Below, in pieces: positions 53,785-61,767 of a DNA stretch of 64,000 bases; the first letter of the stretch is position 1, and each line of letters begins with the position of its first letter. The notes below the pieces were generated by a model. It saw only the letters and a program-made list of their open reading frames with translations. It had not been told where the DNA came from and made no database searches. This DNA comes from Desulfobotulus pelophilus (GTDB lineage Bacteria > Desulfobacterota > Desulfobacteria > Desulfobacterales > ASO4-4). The stretch is taken from contig NZ_JAPFPW010000004.1 of the NCBI RefSeq assembly GCF_026155325.1, positions 1-64,000 on the forward strand, given 5' to 3'. The translations under genes were made by a program, and so were the position numbers.

Positions 53785-54717
53785 ATGATTGAAAGAAAAG
53801 CACTGATTTTTAACATACAGAAATACAACATGTATGACGGACCAGGCGTCAGAACCCTTGTATTTTTTAAAGGCTGCCCCCTGCGCTGTCAGTGGTGCTC
53901 CAATCCGGAAGGTCAGAAGCGCCAGCATCAGGTTCTGTTTAAAAAAGATGCCTGTGTAAACTGTGGTGACTGCATACCGGTATGCCCTGTGGGAATTCAC
54001 CGTATGTCACCGGACACCGGGCTCCATGAAGTGAGGCGGGACGTGGAGTGCATTGGATGCCGTCAATGTGAGAAGGTATGCAAGGTTACCGCCCTGTCTG
54101 TTGTGGGAGAAGTGAAAACCATTTCTGAGCTGCTGGATATCATTGAAGAAGACAGGCCTTTTTATGAAATGTCCGGAGGTGGTGTCACCCTTGGCGGGGG
54201 GGAAGTGCTGATGCAGCCGGAAGCGGCAGCCAGTCTGCTCATGGCCTGTCGGGAGCGAGGCATTCATACGGCCATTGAAACCTGCGGGTATGCCAAACCC
54301 GAATCGCTGACAGCGGTGGCCGGGTTTACGGATCTGTTTCTTTTCGATCTCAAGCACATGAATTCGGAACGGCACTATCAGCTGACCGGTGTGCGCAATG
54401 AGTTCATTCTGAGCAACCTGACCATGCTGCTGGAAAACAGGCATGCGGTGCAGATACGGGTGCCGCTTCTGAAACATGTGAATGACAGTGAGGAAGAAAT
54501 CCGCCAGCTCATCGGATTTCTGGAGCCTTACAGGGATTACAGCAACCTCAAGGGTATTGATCTGTTGCCCTATCATCGGCTGGGTGTGCACAAATATGCC
54601 CAGCTGGACTGGGAGTATCCCCTGAAAGGGGATCCGGCCTTAAGCGAGAGTGATCTGGACCGTGTGGAACAGTATATACGGAAATACAGTTTTCCGGTGT
54701 CTGTTATCCGGCACTAG
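53785..54717 (+). CDS. cutD: CutC-activating radical SAM enzyme
   Basis: A 310-aa glycyl-radical-activating enzyme. The radical SAM cluster is bound by KGCPLRCQWCSNPE (CxxxCxxC), and two further ferredoxin-type clusters by CVNCGDCIPVCP and CIGCRQCEKVC. GGGVTLGGGEVLMQP is the SAM-contacting GGE region and TAIETCGYA follows. It abstracts a hydrogen from Gly821 of CutC using reductively cleaved S-adenosylmethionine. It sits 111 bases after cutC with AGGGG before its ATG. Confidence 0.95.
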   Translation: MIERKALIFNIQKYNMYDGPGVRTLVFFKGCPLRCQWCSNPEGQKRQHQVLFKKDACVNCGDCIPVCPVGIHRMSPDTGLHEVRRDVECIGCRQCEKVCKVTALSVVGEVKTISELLDIIEEDRPFYEMSGGGVTLGGGEVLMQPEAAASLLMACRERGIHTAIETCGYAKPESLTAVAGFTDLFLFDLKHMNSERHYQLTGVRNEFILSNLTMLLENRHAVQIRVPLLKHVNDSEEEIRQLIGFLEPYRDYSNLKGIDLLPYHRLGVHKYAQLDWEYPLKGDPALSESDLDRVEQYIRKYSFPVSVIRH

Positions 54718-54773
54718 GCAAGGGTTACGGCCGGATTCGCAAGATCTGCAGCCGCTGCTGATGGAGGGAAACA

Positions 54774-55406
54774 ATGACAGCACTTGGACTGATAGAAACC
54801 AAAGGACTTCTTGCCGCCATTGAAGCGGCGGATGCCATGCTGAAGGCAGCGGACGTTCGTCTTCTGGAAAAAAACCTTGCCAGTGGAGGGCTTGTCACCA
54901 TCAGTGTGGCCGGGGAGGTAGCTGCTGTGAAGGCGGCTGTGGACGCCGGAGCTGCGGCGGTGGGGCGGATCAGGGGGGGTAGAGTGGTTTCTCAGCACGT
55001 CATTGCCCGTCCGGATAAAGAGCTTGGCTGTATCATTGCCACAGGATGGGCGGGTGTAAGGGAAGAAAATTCCGCAGAAGAGCCGGTATTTTTGCTGAAA
55101 GATCCTGACAGTAAAGACCCCGAGGCAGGCAAGGGAAAGACTCCGGGCAAAAATGGGCCGGAAGGGTGCACGACAGGTGCGCCGGATAGGGAAGTACCCC
55201 CTGAAAGAGTAGAAAAACAGGTGGTTTCACAGAGAAAAGTCAGCCATCACAATATTTCACAACTGAAAAAGATGAACCTGAGCAGTTTGCGTAAGATTGC
55301 CCGGAGTTTTCAGAGTATTTCCATGAGCCGGGCAGAAATAGACACGGCTCGAAAAAAAGACCTGGTGGAAGCCATTACAGGCGCTTACAGACAGGAAGAG
55401 GAGTAA
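54774..55406 (+). CDS. BMC-H shell protein with C-terminal Rho-N/SAP-like extension
   Basis: A 210-aa protein. Residues 1-88 form one BMC domain ([40 protein letters not shown]). A polar, Pro/Gly/Lys-rich linker of about 70 residues follows, then a compact helical module (about 160-206: SQLKKMNLSSLRKIARSF, MSRAEIDTARKKDLVEAITG) resembling Rho N-terminal or SAP/LEM-type helix-extended-helix domains that often bind nucleic acid. EutK offers a precedent for a BMC domain with a helix-turn-helix tail. Whether this tail binds nucleic acid, or enzymes, is open. GGAGGG precedes the ATG. Confidence 0.88.
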   Translation: MTALGLIETKGLLAAIEAADAMLKAADVRLLEKNLASGGLVTISVAGEVAAVKAAVDAGAAAVGRIRGGRVVSQHVIARPDKELGCIIATGWAGVREENSAEEPVFLLKDPDSKDPEAGKGKTPGKNGPEGCTTGAPDREVPPERVEKQVVSQRKVSHHNISQLKKMNLSSLRKIARSFQSISMSRAEIDTARKKDLVEAITGAYRQEEE

Positions 55407-55409
55407 TCC

Positions 55410-56864
55410 ATGGTAGACAGAGATTTGATGTCCATTCAGGAGGCCCGTGCCCTTGTGCGCTGTGCACGGAAAGCCCAGGAGGATTTTGCCCGCCTGGATC
55501 AGGGCCGGATTGATGCCATTGTCAAAGCTGTTGCGGATGCGGCTGTGGCTCAGGCGGAATTCCTTGCAACCCTTGCTGTGGAAGAAACGGGTTTCGGAAA
55601 GGTTCCGGACAAAAAAGCCAAAAACCTTCTTGCCAGCGAAAAGCTGCATGAAGCCATCAAAGACATGAAGACCATCGGCGTGCTCAGCGATGACAAGGTA
55701 AGAAAAGTCGTTGAGATTGCAACGCCCGTAGGTGTGATTGCAGGGATTATACCTTCTACGAATCCCACATCCACCACAATCTATAAATCCATGATTTCTC
55801 TGAAATCCGGCAATGCCATTGTTTTCACGCCCCATCCCAGCGCCAGAAAGTGTATTGGGAAAACCGTTGAGATGATCCGCGGAGTGCTGAAAAACTGTGG
55901 GGTATGTGAAGATCTTGTCAGTGTGATGAGTGTGCCTTCCATGGAGGGCAGTGCGGAGTTGATGAAGGTTGTGGATCTCATTCTTGCAACGGGCGGTCCC
56001 GGCATGGTGAAGGCTGCTTACAGCTCCGGAACACCCGCCCTTGGTGTGGGTGCGGGCAACGTTCCGGCCTTTATTGAGAGAAGTGCGGATATAGAGGATG
56101 CCGTTGCCAAAATTTTTGCCAGCAAAACCTTTGACAACGGCACGGTCTGCGCATCGGAGCAGGCCATTGTAACGGAAAGTGTGATTGCCGAGCAGGTGAA
56201 AAAAAGTTTCGTTGCCCATGGTGGATATTTTCTCAGCGGTGATAAGGCGGAGAAAGTGAAACGGTACATGGAACGGGGCAATGGCTCCATGAACCCTGAT
56301 ATTGTTGGCCGGGATGCGGCTTATATAGCCCGTTTTGCCGGTATCGATGTTCCCCCGGGAACCCGGATTCTTATTTATGAGGAAGAGGGTGTGGGGCCGA
56401 AGTATCCCTTCTCCAAAGAAAAACTCACAGCTCTTCTGGGCTTTTATACGGTGAATGACTGGAAGGAAGCCTGTGAGATCTGTGACAAACTCTTGAGAAA
56501 TGGAGGCGTGGGACATTCCCTTGCCATTCACTCCAGAAACGAAGAGGTGATCCGGGAGTTCGGACTGCGAAAACCCGTTTCCCGCATGCTGGTTAACACC
56601 CCCTCAACCCAGGGAGCCGTTGGTATCAGTACCAGTCTCTTCCCATCTTTTACACTGGGTTGCGGCACCGTTGGCGGAAGCGCCACTTCCGACAATGTTA
56701 CCCCGCTGAACCTGATGAACGTGCGCCGGGTCGCCTATGATCTGGGGAACACCTGCTGTTCCTCTGCGCCGGTACCGGCGGCATCCGCCGCATCGACGAC
56801 ATCGTCCATTGATATCAATGCCGTAACGGCGCTGATTGTGGAGCAGCTTAGAAAAATGGCCTGA
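55410..56864 (+). CDS. CoA-acylating acetaldehyde dehydrogenase, Cys247 intact, C-terminal encapsulation peptide
   Basis: A 484-aa PduP/EutE-type enzyme that converts acetaldehyde, NAD and CoA to acetyl-CoA. The nucleophile Cys247 is in DNGTVCASEQ, with PVGVIAGIIPSTNPTSTTIY, AGNVPAFIERSADIEDAV and NTPSTQGAVGISTSLFPSFT. At the C-terminus an Ala/Ser/Pro linker leads to an amphipathic helix DINAVTALIVEQLRKMA, a typical encapsulation peptide. It follows the tailed shell gene by 3 bases. It is the catalytically competent partner of the Cys-less copy at 49592. Confidence 0.95.
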   Translation: MVDRDLMSIQEARALVRCARKAQEDFARLDQGRIDAIVKAVADAAVAQAEFLATLAVEETGFGKVPDKKAKNLLASEKLHEAIKDMKTIGVLSDDKVRKVVEIATPVGVIAGIIPSTNPTSTTIYKSMISLKSGNAIVFTPHPSARKCIGKTVEMIRGVLKNCGVCEDLVSVMSVPSMEGSAELMKVVDLILATGGPGMVKAAYSSGTPALGVGAGNVPAFIERSADIEDAVAKIFASKTFDNGTVCASEQAIVTESVIAEQVKKSFVAHGGYFLSGDKAEKVKRYMERGNGSMNPDIVGRDAAYIARFAGIDVPPGTRILIYEEEGVGPKYPFSKEKLTALLGFYTVNDWKEACEICDKLLRNGGVGHSLAIHSRNEEVIREFGLRKPVSRMLVNTPSTQGAVGISTSLFPSFTLGCGTVGGSATSDNVTPLNLMNVRRVAYDLGNTCCSSAPVPAASAASTTSSIDINAVTALIVEQLRKMA

Positions 56865-56944
56865 TTCCCTTTGCGGGATTGGTCGGTACAGGAACCAGCA
56901 ACAAACGGTAATCTACAATACAAAAAAATAAAAAGGAGAAAGAC

Positions 56945-57229
56945 ATGTCCTCATTGAATGCACTGGGAATGATAGAAACCAAAGGTCTTGTGGGCGCCAT
57001 TGAAGCAGCAGATGCCATGGTCAAGGCAGCCAATGTTACCCTGATCGGACGGGCCCAGGTAGGTGCGGGTCTTGTGACCGTTATGGTTCGTGGTGACGTT
57101 GGTGCGGTGAAAGCGGCAACGGATGCCGGCGCGGCGGCGGCGGACAGGGTCGGTGAACTGGTGAGCGTGCACGTAATCCCCCGTCCCCATGGTGAAGTAG
57201 AGCTGATCCTTCCGAAAATTGAGGGGTGA
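56945..57229 (+). CDS. BMC-H shell protein
   Basis: A 94-aa single-domain hexameric shell protein: [40 protein letters not shown], and the terminal [17 protein letters not shown]. The sequence is PduA/EutM-like. AAGGAG precedes the ATG. It is nearly identical to the shell protein at 61431, indicating a recent duplication or gene conversion within the locus; the two differ mainly at the ends and at a few surface positions. Confidence 0.95.
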   Translation: MSSLNALGMIETKGLVGAIEAADAMVKAANVTLIGRAQVGAGLVTVMVRGDVGAVKAATDAGAAAADRVGELVSVHVIPRPHGEVELILPKIEG

Positions 57230-57235
57230 TAAGGT

Positions 57236-57982
57236 ATGAAAGTCATATCGGAATCCTTTCTGAGGGAGCTTTTCAGAAAAGAGATCCCCGAGACTTTCAG
57301 GGTGGAGGAGGGTCAGATTCTGACCCCCTCCGCTGCACAGCTCCTTGGTGAAAGAGGAGTGAAAATCATCAGGGATGAAGACAGGGCTTCGGAGAAATTG
57401 CCGGAAGTCCGGGAAACGGCCGGAGATATCCCGGAACCTCAGTACGTGGTGGCCGGAGGCGGTATGCTGACAAGTAAGCCCGAGCATATGACCCAGCTTC
57501 GCGGTAACTGTCTGGTAGCCAAAGATCACGTCCGCATTATTCTCCGGGGCAGGCTGGACAGCCTTCAGTCCGAAATCCTTCTTGTCCAGGGTAAAGCCCA
57601 TGGTAGCGGCCTTACGAATCTTGTCAGAGATCTGGGCGATGTGCTGGCACAGGCAAGGGCGGTGATGAGGGCAGAGGTACTGGAGGAACCCCTGCCGGAA
57701 GGTCTGATCATGGGGCTGGGTGCGGCGGAACTGAGGGCACAGTCCCATCATCCAAAACAATATTTCGGCGTGGATCATCTTCTCCCCTCTTTTACCATGG
57801 GGGAAATGCTGCTGACCCTGAATGCGCTCAGAAGCCTGGTCCGGGAAGTGGAAGTGGCCGCCGTCAGTGCCTTCAGAGCTGAGTTTGGATCGGAACGTCC
57901 GGATATCATTCAGGCCCTGAACCGGATGAGCAGTGCTGTCTACATCATGATGCTCAGGGAGGCGACGGGCAGGTACCGTTGA
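57236..57982 (+). CDS. EutT-like corrinoid adenosyltransferase homologue
   Basis: A 248-aa protein resembling EutT. The N-terminal section (MKVISESFLRELFRKEIPET, QILTPSAAQLLGERGVKI) is followed by KPEHMTQLRGNCLVAKDHVR and RIILRGRLDSLQSEILLVQG, then a helical adenosyltransferase-like part to GRYR. The HX11CCxxC metal motif of Salmonella EutT is not present; only one Cys lies in that region, as also in some Listeria-type EutTs. CutC needs no B12, so the presence of a cobalamin adenosyltransferase-like protein here is unexpected. It may have another ligand, or serve a B12 enzyme elsewhere. It overlaps no neighbour and starts 6 bases after the shell gene. Confidence 0.78.
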   Translation: MKVISESFLRELFRKEIPETFRVEEGQILTPSAAQLLGERGVKIIRDEDRASEKLPEVRETAGDIPEPQYVVAGGGMLTSKPEHMTQLRGNCLVAKDHVRIILRGRLDSLQSEILLVQGKAHGSGLTNLVRDLGDVLAQARAVMRAEVLEEPLPEGLIMGLGAAELRAQSHHPKQYFGVDHLLPSFTMGEMLLTLNALRSLVREVEVAAVSAFRAEFGSERPDIIQALNRMSSAVYIMMLREATGRYR

Positions 57983-58062
57983 TGAAGCCTTCGGCCGGGC
58001 GTGAAGATGGGGGAAACGGAAGGGTTTTCCGGGGGGAAGCAGAAACGCTAAGGGAGTCTTCA

Positions 58063-58734
58063 ATGAATGAACAAGCCATGAAAGATATCCTTGGTGATAT
58101 CATCAGAAAAGTGCTGGAACAGCTGGAGGGTGCATTGCCTGTGGTTCCGGAGGCAGCCGATGGGGTGGACGGGATTCCTGTGGAGCTTTCCGCGCGCCAT
58201 GCCCATCTGAGTGAAGAAGATGCCATCGCTCTTTTTGGAGGTCCACTGACAAGGGTAAGGGATCTTTCCCAGCCGGGTCAGTTCCTCTGTAAGGAGCGGG
58301 TACGGTTGATCGGTCCTAAAGGGGTTATCGATAATGTGGCCATTCTCGGGCCTTCCCGCGGCAGTTCTCAGGTGGAGATTTCCAAAACCGATGCCCGTAT
58401 TCTTGGAGTGGATGTCCCCATCCGGCAATCCGGTGATACGGCCGGAAGCCCCGGAATCATTCTTGCCTCTCAGCAGAATGTGGTGGGCCTGGAGGAAGGA
58501 CTGATTGTTGCGGGACGTCATATTCATATGGCACCCAAGGATGCAGAAAGATTCGGCGTTACGGATAACACCAGAGTCAGTGTCCGGCTGAACAGCCAAA
58601 GGCCTGTTATTCTGGAAGACGTACTGGTTCGCGTGAATGAAAATTTCCGTCTTGCCATGCACATCGACCTGGATGAGGGAAATGGAGCCGGTTGGAATAC
58701 GAATGTCACTGGCAGTATTGTGGCAAAACAATAG
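58063..58734 (+). CDS. pduL: Phosphate acyltransferase, PduL type
   Basis: From ATG 58063 (AGGGAG six bases upstream) the protein has 223 aa. An N-terminal amphipathic helix (NEQAMKDILGDIIRKVLEQL) is the encapsulation peptide. Two PduL metal-binding repeats are visible: ELSARHAHLSEEDAIALFG and LIVAGRHIHMAPKDAERFG, with VAILGPSRGSSQVEISKTDA between them. It converts acetyl-CoA and phosphate to acetyl phosphate, recycling CoA inside the compartment. An upstream in-frame ATG at 57979 overlapping the EutT-like gene is not supported by a ribosome-binding site. Confidence 0.93.
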   Translation: MNEQAMKDILGDIIRKVLEQLEGALPVVPEAADGVDGIPVELSARHAHLSEEDAIALFGGPLTRVRDLSQPGQFLCKERVRLIGPKGVIDNVAILGPSRGSSQVEISKTDARILGVDVPIRQSGDTAGSPGIILASQQNVVGLEEGLIVAGRHIHMAPKDAERFGVTDNTRVSVRLNSQRPVILEDVLVRVNENFRLAMHIDLDEGNGAGWNTNVTGSIVAKQ

Positions 58735-58745
58735 GGAGACGGCAG

Positions 58746-59567
58746 GTGGATTTCACAGCCATTGATCAACAAATCAACGCCCTTGAACAATGTGTGGACA
58801 AAACGGTTCCCGTGGACAGGGATGAACCCCTGCTTGTGGGGGTGGATCTTGGAACGGCCTACATTGTGGTGGTGGTCCTGAACAGCAGCAGCGAACCCGT
58901 GGCCTGTGCCATGGAGTTTGCTCAGGTGATCAAGGACGGGCTGGTGGTAGATTACATTGGTGCTACCCGCATTGTCCGCAGGCTGGTGTCTCAGCTGGAA
59001 GAACGGTTGGGCCGGACTCTGGAGCGCGCCGCCATCGCCGTTCCACCCGGAACCGGAGAGAAGGACTGCAAGACCCATGGCTATGTTGTGGAAGGAGCAG
59101 GGCTGGAGGTGGTAACCATTCTGGATGAGCCTACGGCAGCCAATGCGGTGCTGGGTATCTCCAGTGGAGTGATTGTGGATATTGGTGGCGGTACCACGGG
59201 CCTTTCCGTCATTGAAGAGGGCAAGGTGGTGTATGTAGCTGATGAAGCCACGGGCGGCACCCACCTTTCCCTTGTGCTGGCCGGCAATTACCGGGTGAGT
59301 TTTGAAGAGGCGGAAGAGCTGAAAAAGGACAGAAGCCGTCAGAATGAAATCCTTTCTGTGGTGCGTCCGGTTATTCAGAAGATGGCCTCCATCGTCAATA
59401 CTCATATACAGGGAAGGGATGTGAAAGCCATTTATCTTGTGGGCGGTACCTGTTGTCTGAAAGATATGGAAAAGGTGATGGAAAAGGAAACGGGTAAGCC
59501 TGTGTACAAACCGGCCAATCCATTTCTTGTAACGCCTTTGGGCATAGCCATGAACTGCGGCAGGTAG
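58746..59567 (+). CDS. eutJ: EutJ-like actin-fold (DnaK-type) chaperone
   Basis: From GTG 58746 (GGGAG seven bases upstream) the protein has 273 aa. It has the actin/Hsp70 ATPase fold: LVGVDLGTAYIVVVVLN (phosphate-1), AIAVPPGTGEKD, VTILDEPTAANAVLGI, VIVDIGGGTTGLSVIE (phosphate-2), and IYLVGGTCCLKDME (adenosine). EutJ-type proteins are thought to help fold or assemble BMC cargo. An in-frame frame extension back to 58692 overlaps pduL and lacks a start signal. The symbol follows the ethanolamine operon member it resembles. Confidence 0.88.
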   Translation: MDFTAIDQQINALEQCVDKTVPVDRDEPLLVGVDLGTAYIVVVVLNSSSEPVACAMEFAQVIKDGLVVDYIGATRIVRRLVSQLEERLGRTLERAAIAVPPGTGEKDCKTHGYVVEGAGLEVVTILDEPTAANAVLGISSGVIVDIGGGTTGLSVIEEGKVVYVADEATGGTHLSLVLAGNYRVSFEEAEELKKDRSRQNEILSVVRPVIQKMASIVNTHIQGRDVKAIYLVGGTCCLKDMEKVMEKETGKPVYKPANPFLVTPLGIAMNCGR

Positions 59568-59576
59568 GAGATAGCC

Positions 59577-60167
59577 ATGGATGTGGACGAGCTGGTCCGA
59601 ACCATTACGCGTGAAGTACTCAGGCAGATGACAGGGGAAAGTCCCAGAAAGTCTGTCATGGTTCTGGCCGAAAGAACGGATTTTCTTGCCGAACGGATTC
59701 AGGGGTTGCTGGGTCAAGAGGCGGAGATCCGTTTCAGAGGGGAAGGGGGGGTCCAGAAAGGTGCTGACCGCTATATCCTGCCCTTTCTTTCCTGCGGAAG
59801 CATGGCTGATCTGGCGGCCGGTCGTCCTGGTGAAGGGGAGGTTTCCGAAGTGCTTTCTCTTCTTCTGAAAGGGTATACAGTAGACGTGCTGGATTTTGAA
59901 TACAGGATGTATACGGATACGGCACCCGGCCCCCTGTATGGTTTGTATGAATCCTATCGAAAAACGCTGGCAGCTTACGGACTGAAAGAATTTGTCCGGG
60001 ATCAGCCCCATGCACTCAGGTTGAAAAAAACTCTGGTGACGGAAAAGGATATCCTTGAGGCACAGGAGCAGGGTGCATCGGTTCTCTGGCTTTCCATGGA
60101 CGCAAAGGTGACACCTCTTGCCGCTGAGTCTGCCAAAGACCTGAATGTACGGCTTCTGAAACGCTAA
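59577..60167 (+). CDS. BMC-associated protein with N-terminal targeting-like helix, function unknown
   Basis: A 196-aa protein. The first 20 residues (MDVDELVRTITREVLRQMTG) form an amphipathic helix of the type that targets cargo to BMC shells, ending at a short linker. The body shows a Rossmann-like start (KSVMVLAERTDFLAERIQGL), then RYILPFLSCGSMADLAAGRP, VSEVLSLLLKGYTVDVLDFE, and EKDILEAQEQGASVLWLSMD. It may be distantly related to flavoprotein-type BMC accessory proteins, but I cannot name the family. It is probably luminal cargo or a cofactor-handling protein. TAGGAG precedes the ATG. Confidence 0.75.
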   Translation: MDVDELVRTITREVLRQMTGESPRKSVMVLAERTDFLAERIQGLLGQEAEIRFRGEGGVQKGADRYILPFLSCGSMADLAAGRPGEGEVSEVLSLLLKGYTVDVLDFEYRMYTDTAPGPLYGLYESYRKTLAAYGLKEFVRDQPHALRLKKTLVTEKDILEAQEQGASVLWLSMDAKVTPLAAESAKDLNVRLLKR

Positions 60168-60183
60168 CGGAGGCGGTGGACAG

Positions 60184-60459
60184 ATGATAATCGGCAAAGT
60201 GATCGGAAACGTATGGGCTACCCGTAAGGAAGAGTCCCTGAACGGTATGAAGCTGATGGTGGTCCGGCGTCTGGATACCGAAAGCGGATGTGAACAGGAA
60301 AGCTTTGTAGCGGTGGATTGCGTGGGAGCCGGTATTGGAGAACGGGTTCTCGTAACCACGGGGAGTTCCGCGCGCATGGCATTGGATAATCCTAACAAGC
60401 CTGTGGATGCCACTATAGTCGGAATCATCGACGAAGTGGAAGTCCGGGCGGAGGGTTGA
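60184..60459 (+). CDS. BMC-P pentameric vertex protein (EutN/CcmL type)
   Basis: A 91-aa pentamer-forming shell vertex protein: MIIGKVIGNVWATRKEESL, GMKLMVVRRLD, FVAVDCVGAGIGERVLVTTG, PVDATIVGIIDEVEV. It closes the icosahedral vertices. GGAGG is 10 bases before the ATG. It is the only BMC-P in the window, and many loci need only one. Confidence 0.95.
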   Translation: MIIGKVIGNVWATRKEESLNGMKLMVVRRLDTESGCEQESFVAVDCVGAGIGERVLVTTGSSARMALDNPNKPVDATIVGIIDEVEVRAEG

Positions 60460-60462
60460 TTC

Positions 60463-61011
60463 ATGGATACTCTCGGTATGGTGGAAGCAAAAAGCATTGC
60501 CGCAGGTGTGGAACTGGCGGATGGCATGATGAAGGCTGCGGCTGTAGAGCTGGTTCGCGCATCCACCATCTGCTCCGGCAGATACCTGATTTTTGTGGCG
60601 GGCGACCGCGATGCCGTTGGTACTTCCATCCGGTTTGCAGAGGATTCGGGCAGGTTGCTGGTCGGAAGTTTTATTCTCTCCAATGTTTCTCCTCAGGTGC
60701 TGGCGGTACTGAAAAGGAGCCAGCCCGCAGAAGAGGGGGCGGCCATTGGTGTTATTGAGAGCCGCAACGTATCTTCCGGGGTGGCGGCGGCTGACGGGGC
60801 TGTCAAACGGTCCGCTGTCCGTCTGGTCCGCCTGGTCACGGGGCAGGGCATCAATGGGAAGTCCTATTTTGTGATGAGCGGAGATGTGGCCTCCGTGAAA
60901 GAAGCTGCAGAGGCCGCAGAGGCCATACTGGGCAGAAATCTTGTCGAGGCCGTTGTGATACCCAAGCCCAGCGCCTCGGTTGTGAAGGCGTTAACCAGCG
61001 TAGTGAGGTAA
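60463..61011 (+). CDS. Second BMC-T shell protein (two BMC domains)
   Basis: A 182-aa tandem-BMC protein: TLGMVEAKSIAAGVELADGM with YLIFVAGDRDAVGTSIRFAE, then AIGVIESRNVSSGVAAADGA with YFVMSGDVASVKEAAEAAEA. Its second domain is followed by a short EAVVIPKPSASVVKALTS tail. It is diverged from the other BMC-T at 48920. No cysteine-rich cluster-binding motif is present. It begins 3 bases after the vertex protein. Confidence 0.92.
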   Translation: MDTLGMVEAKSIAAGVELADGMMKAAAVELVRASTICSGRYLIFVAGDRDAVGTSIRFAEDSGRLLVGSFILSNVSPQVLAVLKRSQPAEEGAAIGVIESRNVSSGVAAADGAVKRSAVRLVRLVTGQGINGKSYFVMSGDVASVKEAAEAAEAILGRNLVEAVVIPKPSASVVKALTSVVR

Positions 61012-61014
61012 AAA

Positions 61015-61389
61015 ATGGGAAAAACACTAGTGGGAGTCAAAAACCTGGAGACTTTTATCTGTCAGAAGGATGCTGCCATTTATGTTGATGGCAGCATGAT
61101 CCTTACGCCAGGTGCCAAGGATGAGTTGACAAAAAGAGGCATGAAAATTGTTTATGGCCCTAAGCCTGTAATGCCATCCAGCACGGAGTCGGCATATCCG
61201 GTCTCCTGCCCTCCTGGATGCACCTGCGAAGCCTGCATGAAAGCTCTTCTCCTTTCCGGGTCTGCCAGTCTGGAGGCATTGGTTCTGGCCGTAACGGGAG
61301 TTCTGAAAAATCAGTACGGTATCCGTGACCCTGAGCAGCTGGTCAGCATCAGCAGCCAGGTTGTTGCAACCATTCGTGAAAATATTTGA
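61015..61389 (+). CDS. Small Cys-rich BMC-associated protein of unknown function
   Basis: A 124-aa protein. The N-terminal part [20 protein letters not shown] followed by [15 protein letters not shown] parallels the N-terminal region of the EutT-like protein at 57236 (QILTPSAAQLLGERGVKI), so they may share a module. In the middle is [13 protein letters not shown], a tight set of four cysteines able to bind a metal or Fe-S cluster. A helical C-terminus ends in [14 protein letters not shown]. It lies between a BMC-T and a BMC-H gene, so it is part of the operon. No named family is recognised. Confidence 0.78.
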   Translation: MGKTLVGVKNLETFICQKDAAIYVDGSMILTPGAKDELTKRGMKIVYGPKPVMPSSTESAYPVSCPPGCTCEACMKALLLSGSASLEALVLAVTGVLKNQYGIRDPEQLVSISSQVVATIRENI

Positions 61390-61430
61390 AAAACAGGAAA
61401 CACCAACCCTACCCAACAAAGGAGTATACG

Positions 61431-61709
61431 ATGAAAGCACTGGGAATGATTGAAACCAGAGGTCTTGTGGGAGCCATTGAAGCAGGTGATGCCATGGTAA
61501 AGGCGGCCAATGTTGAGCTGATCGGGCGTGAGCAGGTGGGCAGCGGCCTTGTTACCGTTATGGTTCGTGGAGATGTGGGAGCCGTGAAGGCGGCAACGGA
61601 TGCCGGTGCGGCGGCTGCGGAGCGTGTGGGAGAGCTTGTGAGTGTCCATGTGATTCCCCGTCCCCACAGTGAAGTGGAAAGAATACTGCCTAAAAGCTTT
61701 ACAAAGTAA
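61431..61709 (+). CDS. BMC-H shell protein, near-duplicate of the one at 56945
   Basis: From ATG 61431 (AAAGGAG seven bases upstream) the protein has 92 aa: [40 protein letters not shown], and ending [10 protein letters not shown]. It is PduA/EutM-like. Most positions are identical to the BMC-H at 56945, with changes such as AGDAM for AADAM that may alter pore-facing or edge residues. An upstream frame extension to 61386 overlaps the preceding gene and is not supported. Confidence 0.95.
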   Translation: MKALGMIETRGLVGAIEAGDAMVKAANVELIGREQVGSGLVTVMVRGDVGAVKAATDAGAAAAERVGELVSVHVIPRPHSEVERILPKSFTK

Positions 61710-61767
61710 AAACGGTTTGTGCTCGTTGCTATGAAGAATATTGGATTTACATGAGGAGGGTCGGCGG

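Noticed and set aside
55257-56531. 424-codon minus-strand frame opposite the active aldehyde dehydrogenase
   Set aside because: The plus-strand gene has catalytic and targeting motifs; the antisense frame has none and no ribosome-binding site.
58524-60683. 719-codon open frame on the minus strand across pduL, eutJ and the vertex gene
   Set aside because: It is antisense to well-supported BMC genes, and its sequence is low in conserved motifs and rich in Ser/Thr/Pro as expected of a shadow frame in GC-rich codon bias.
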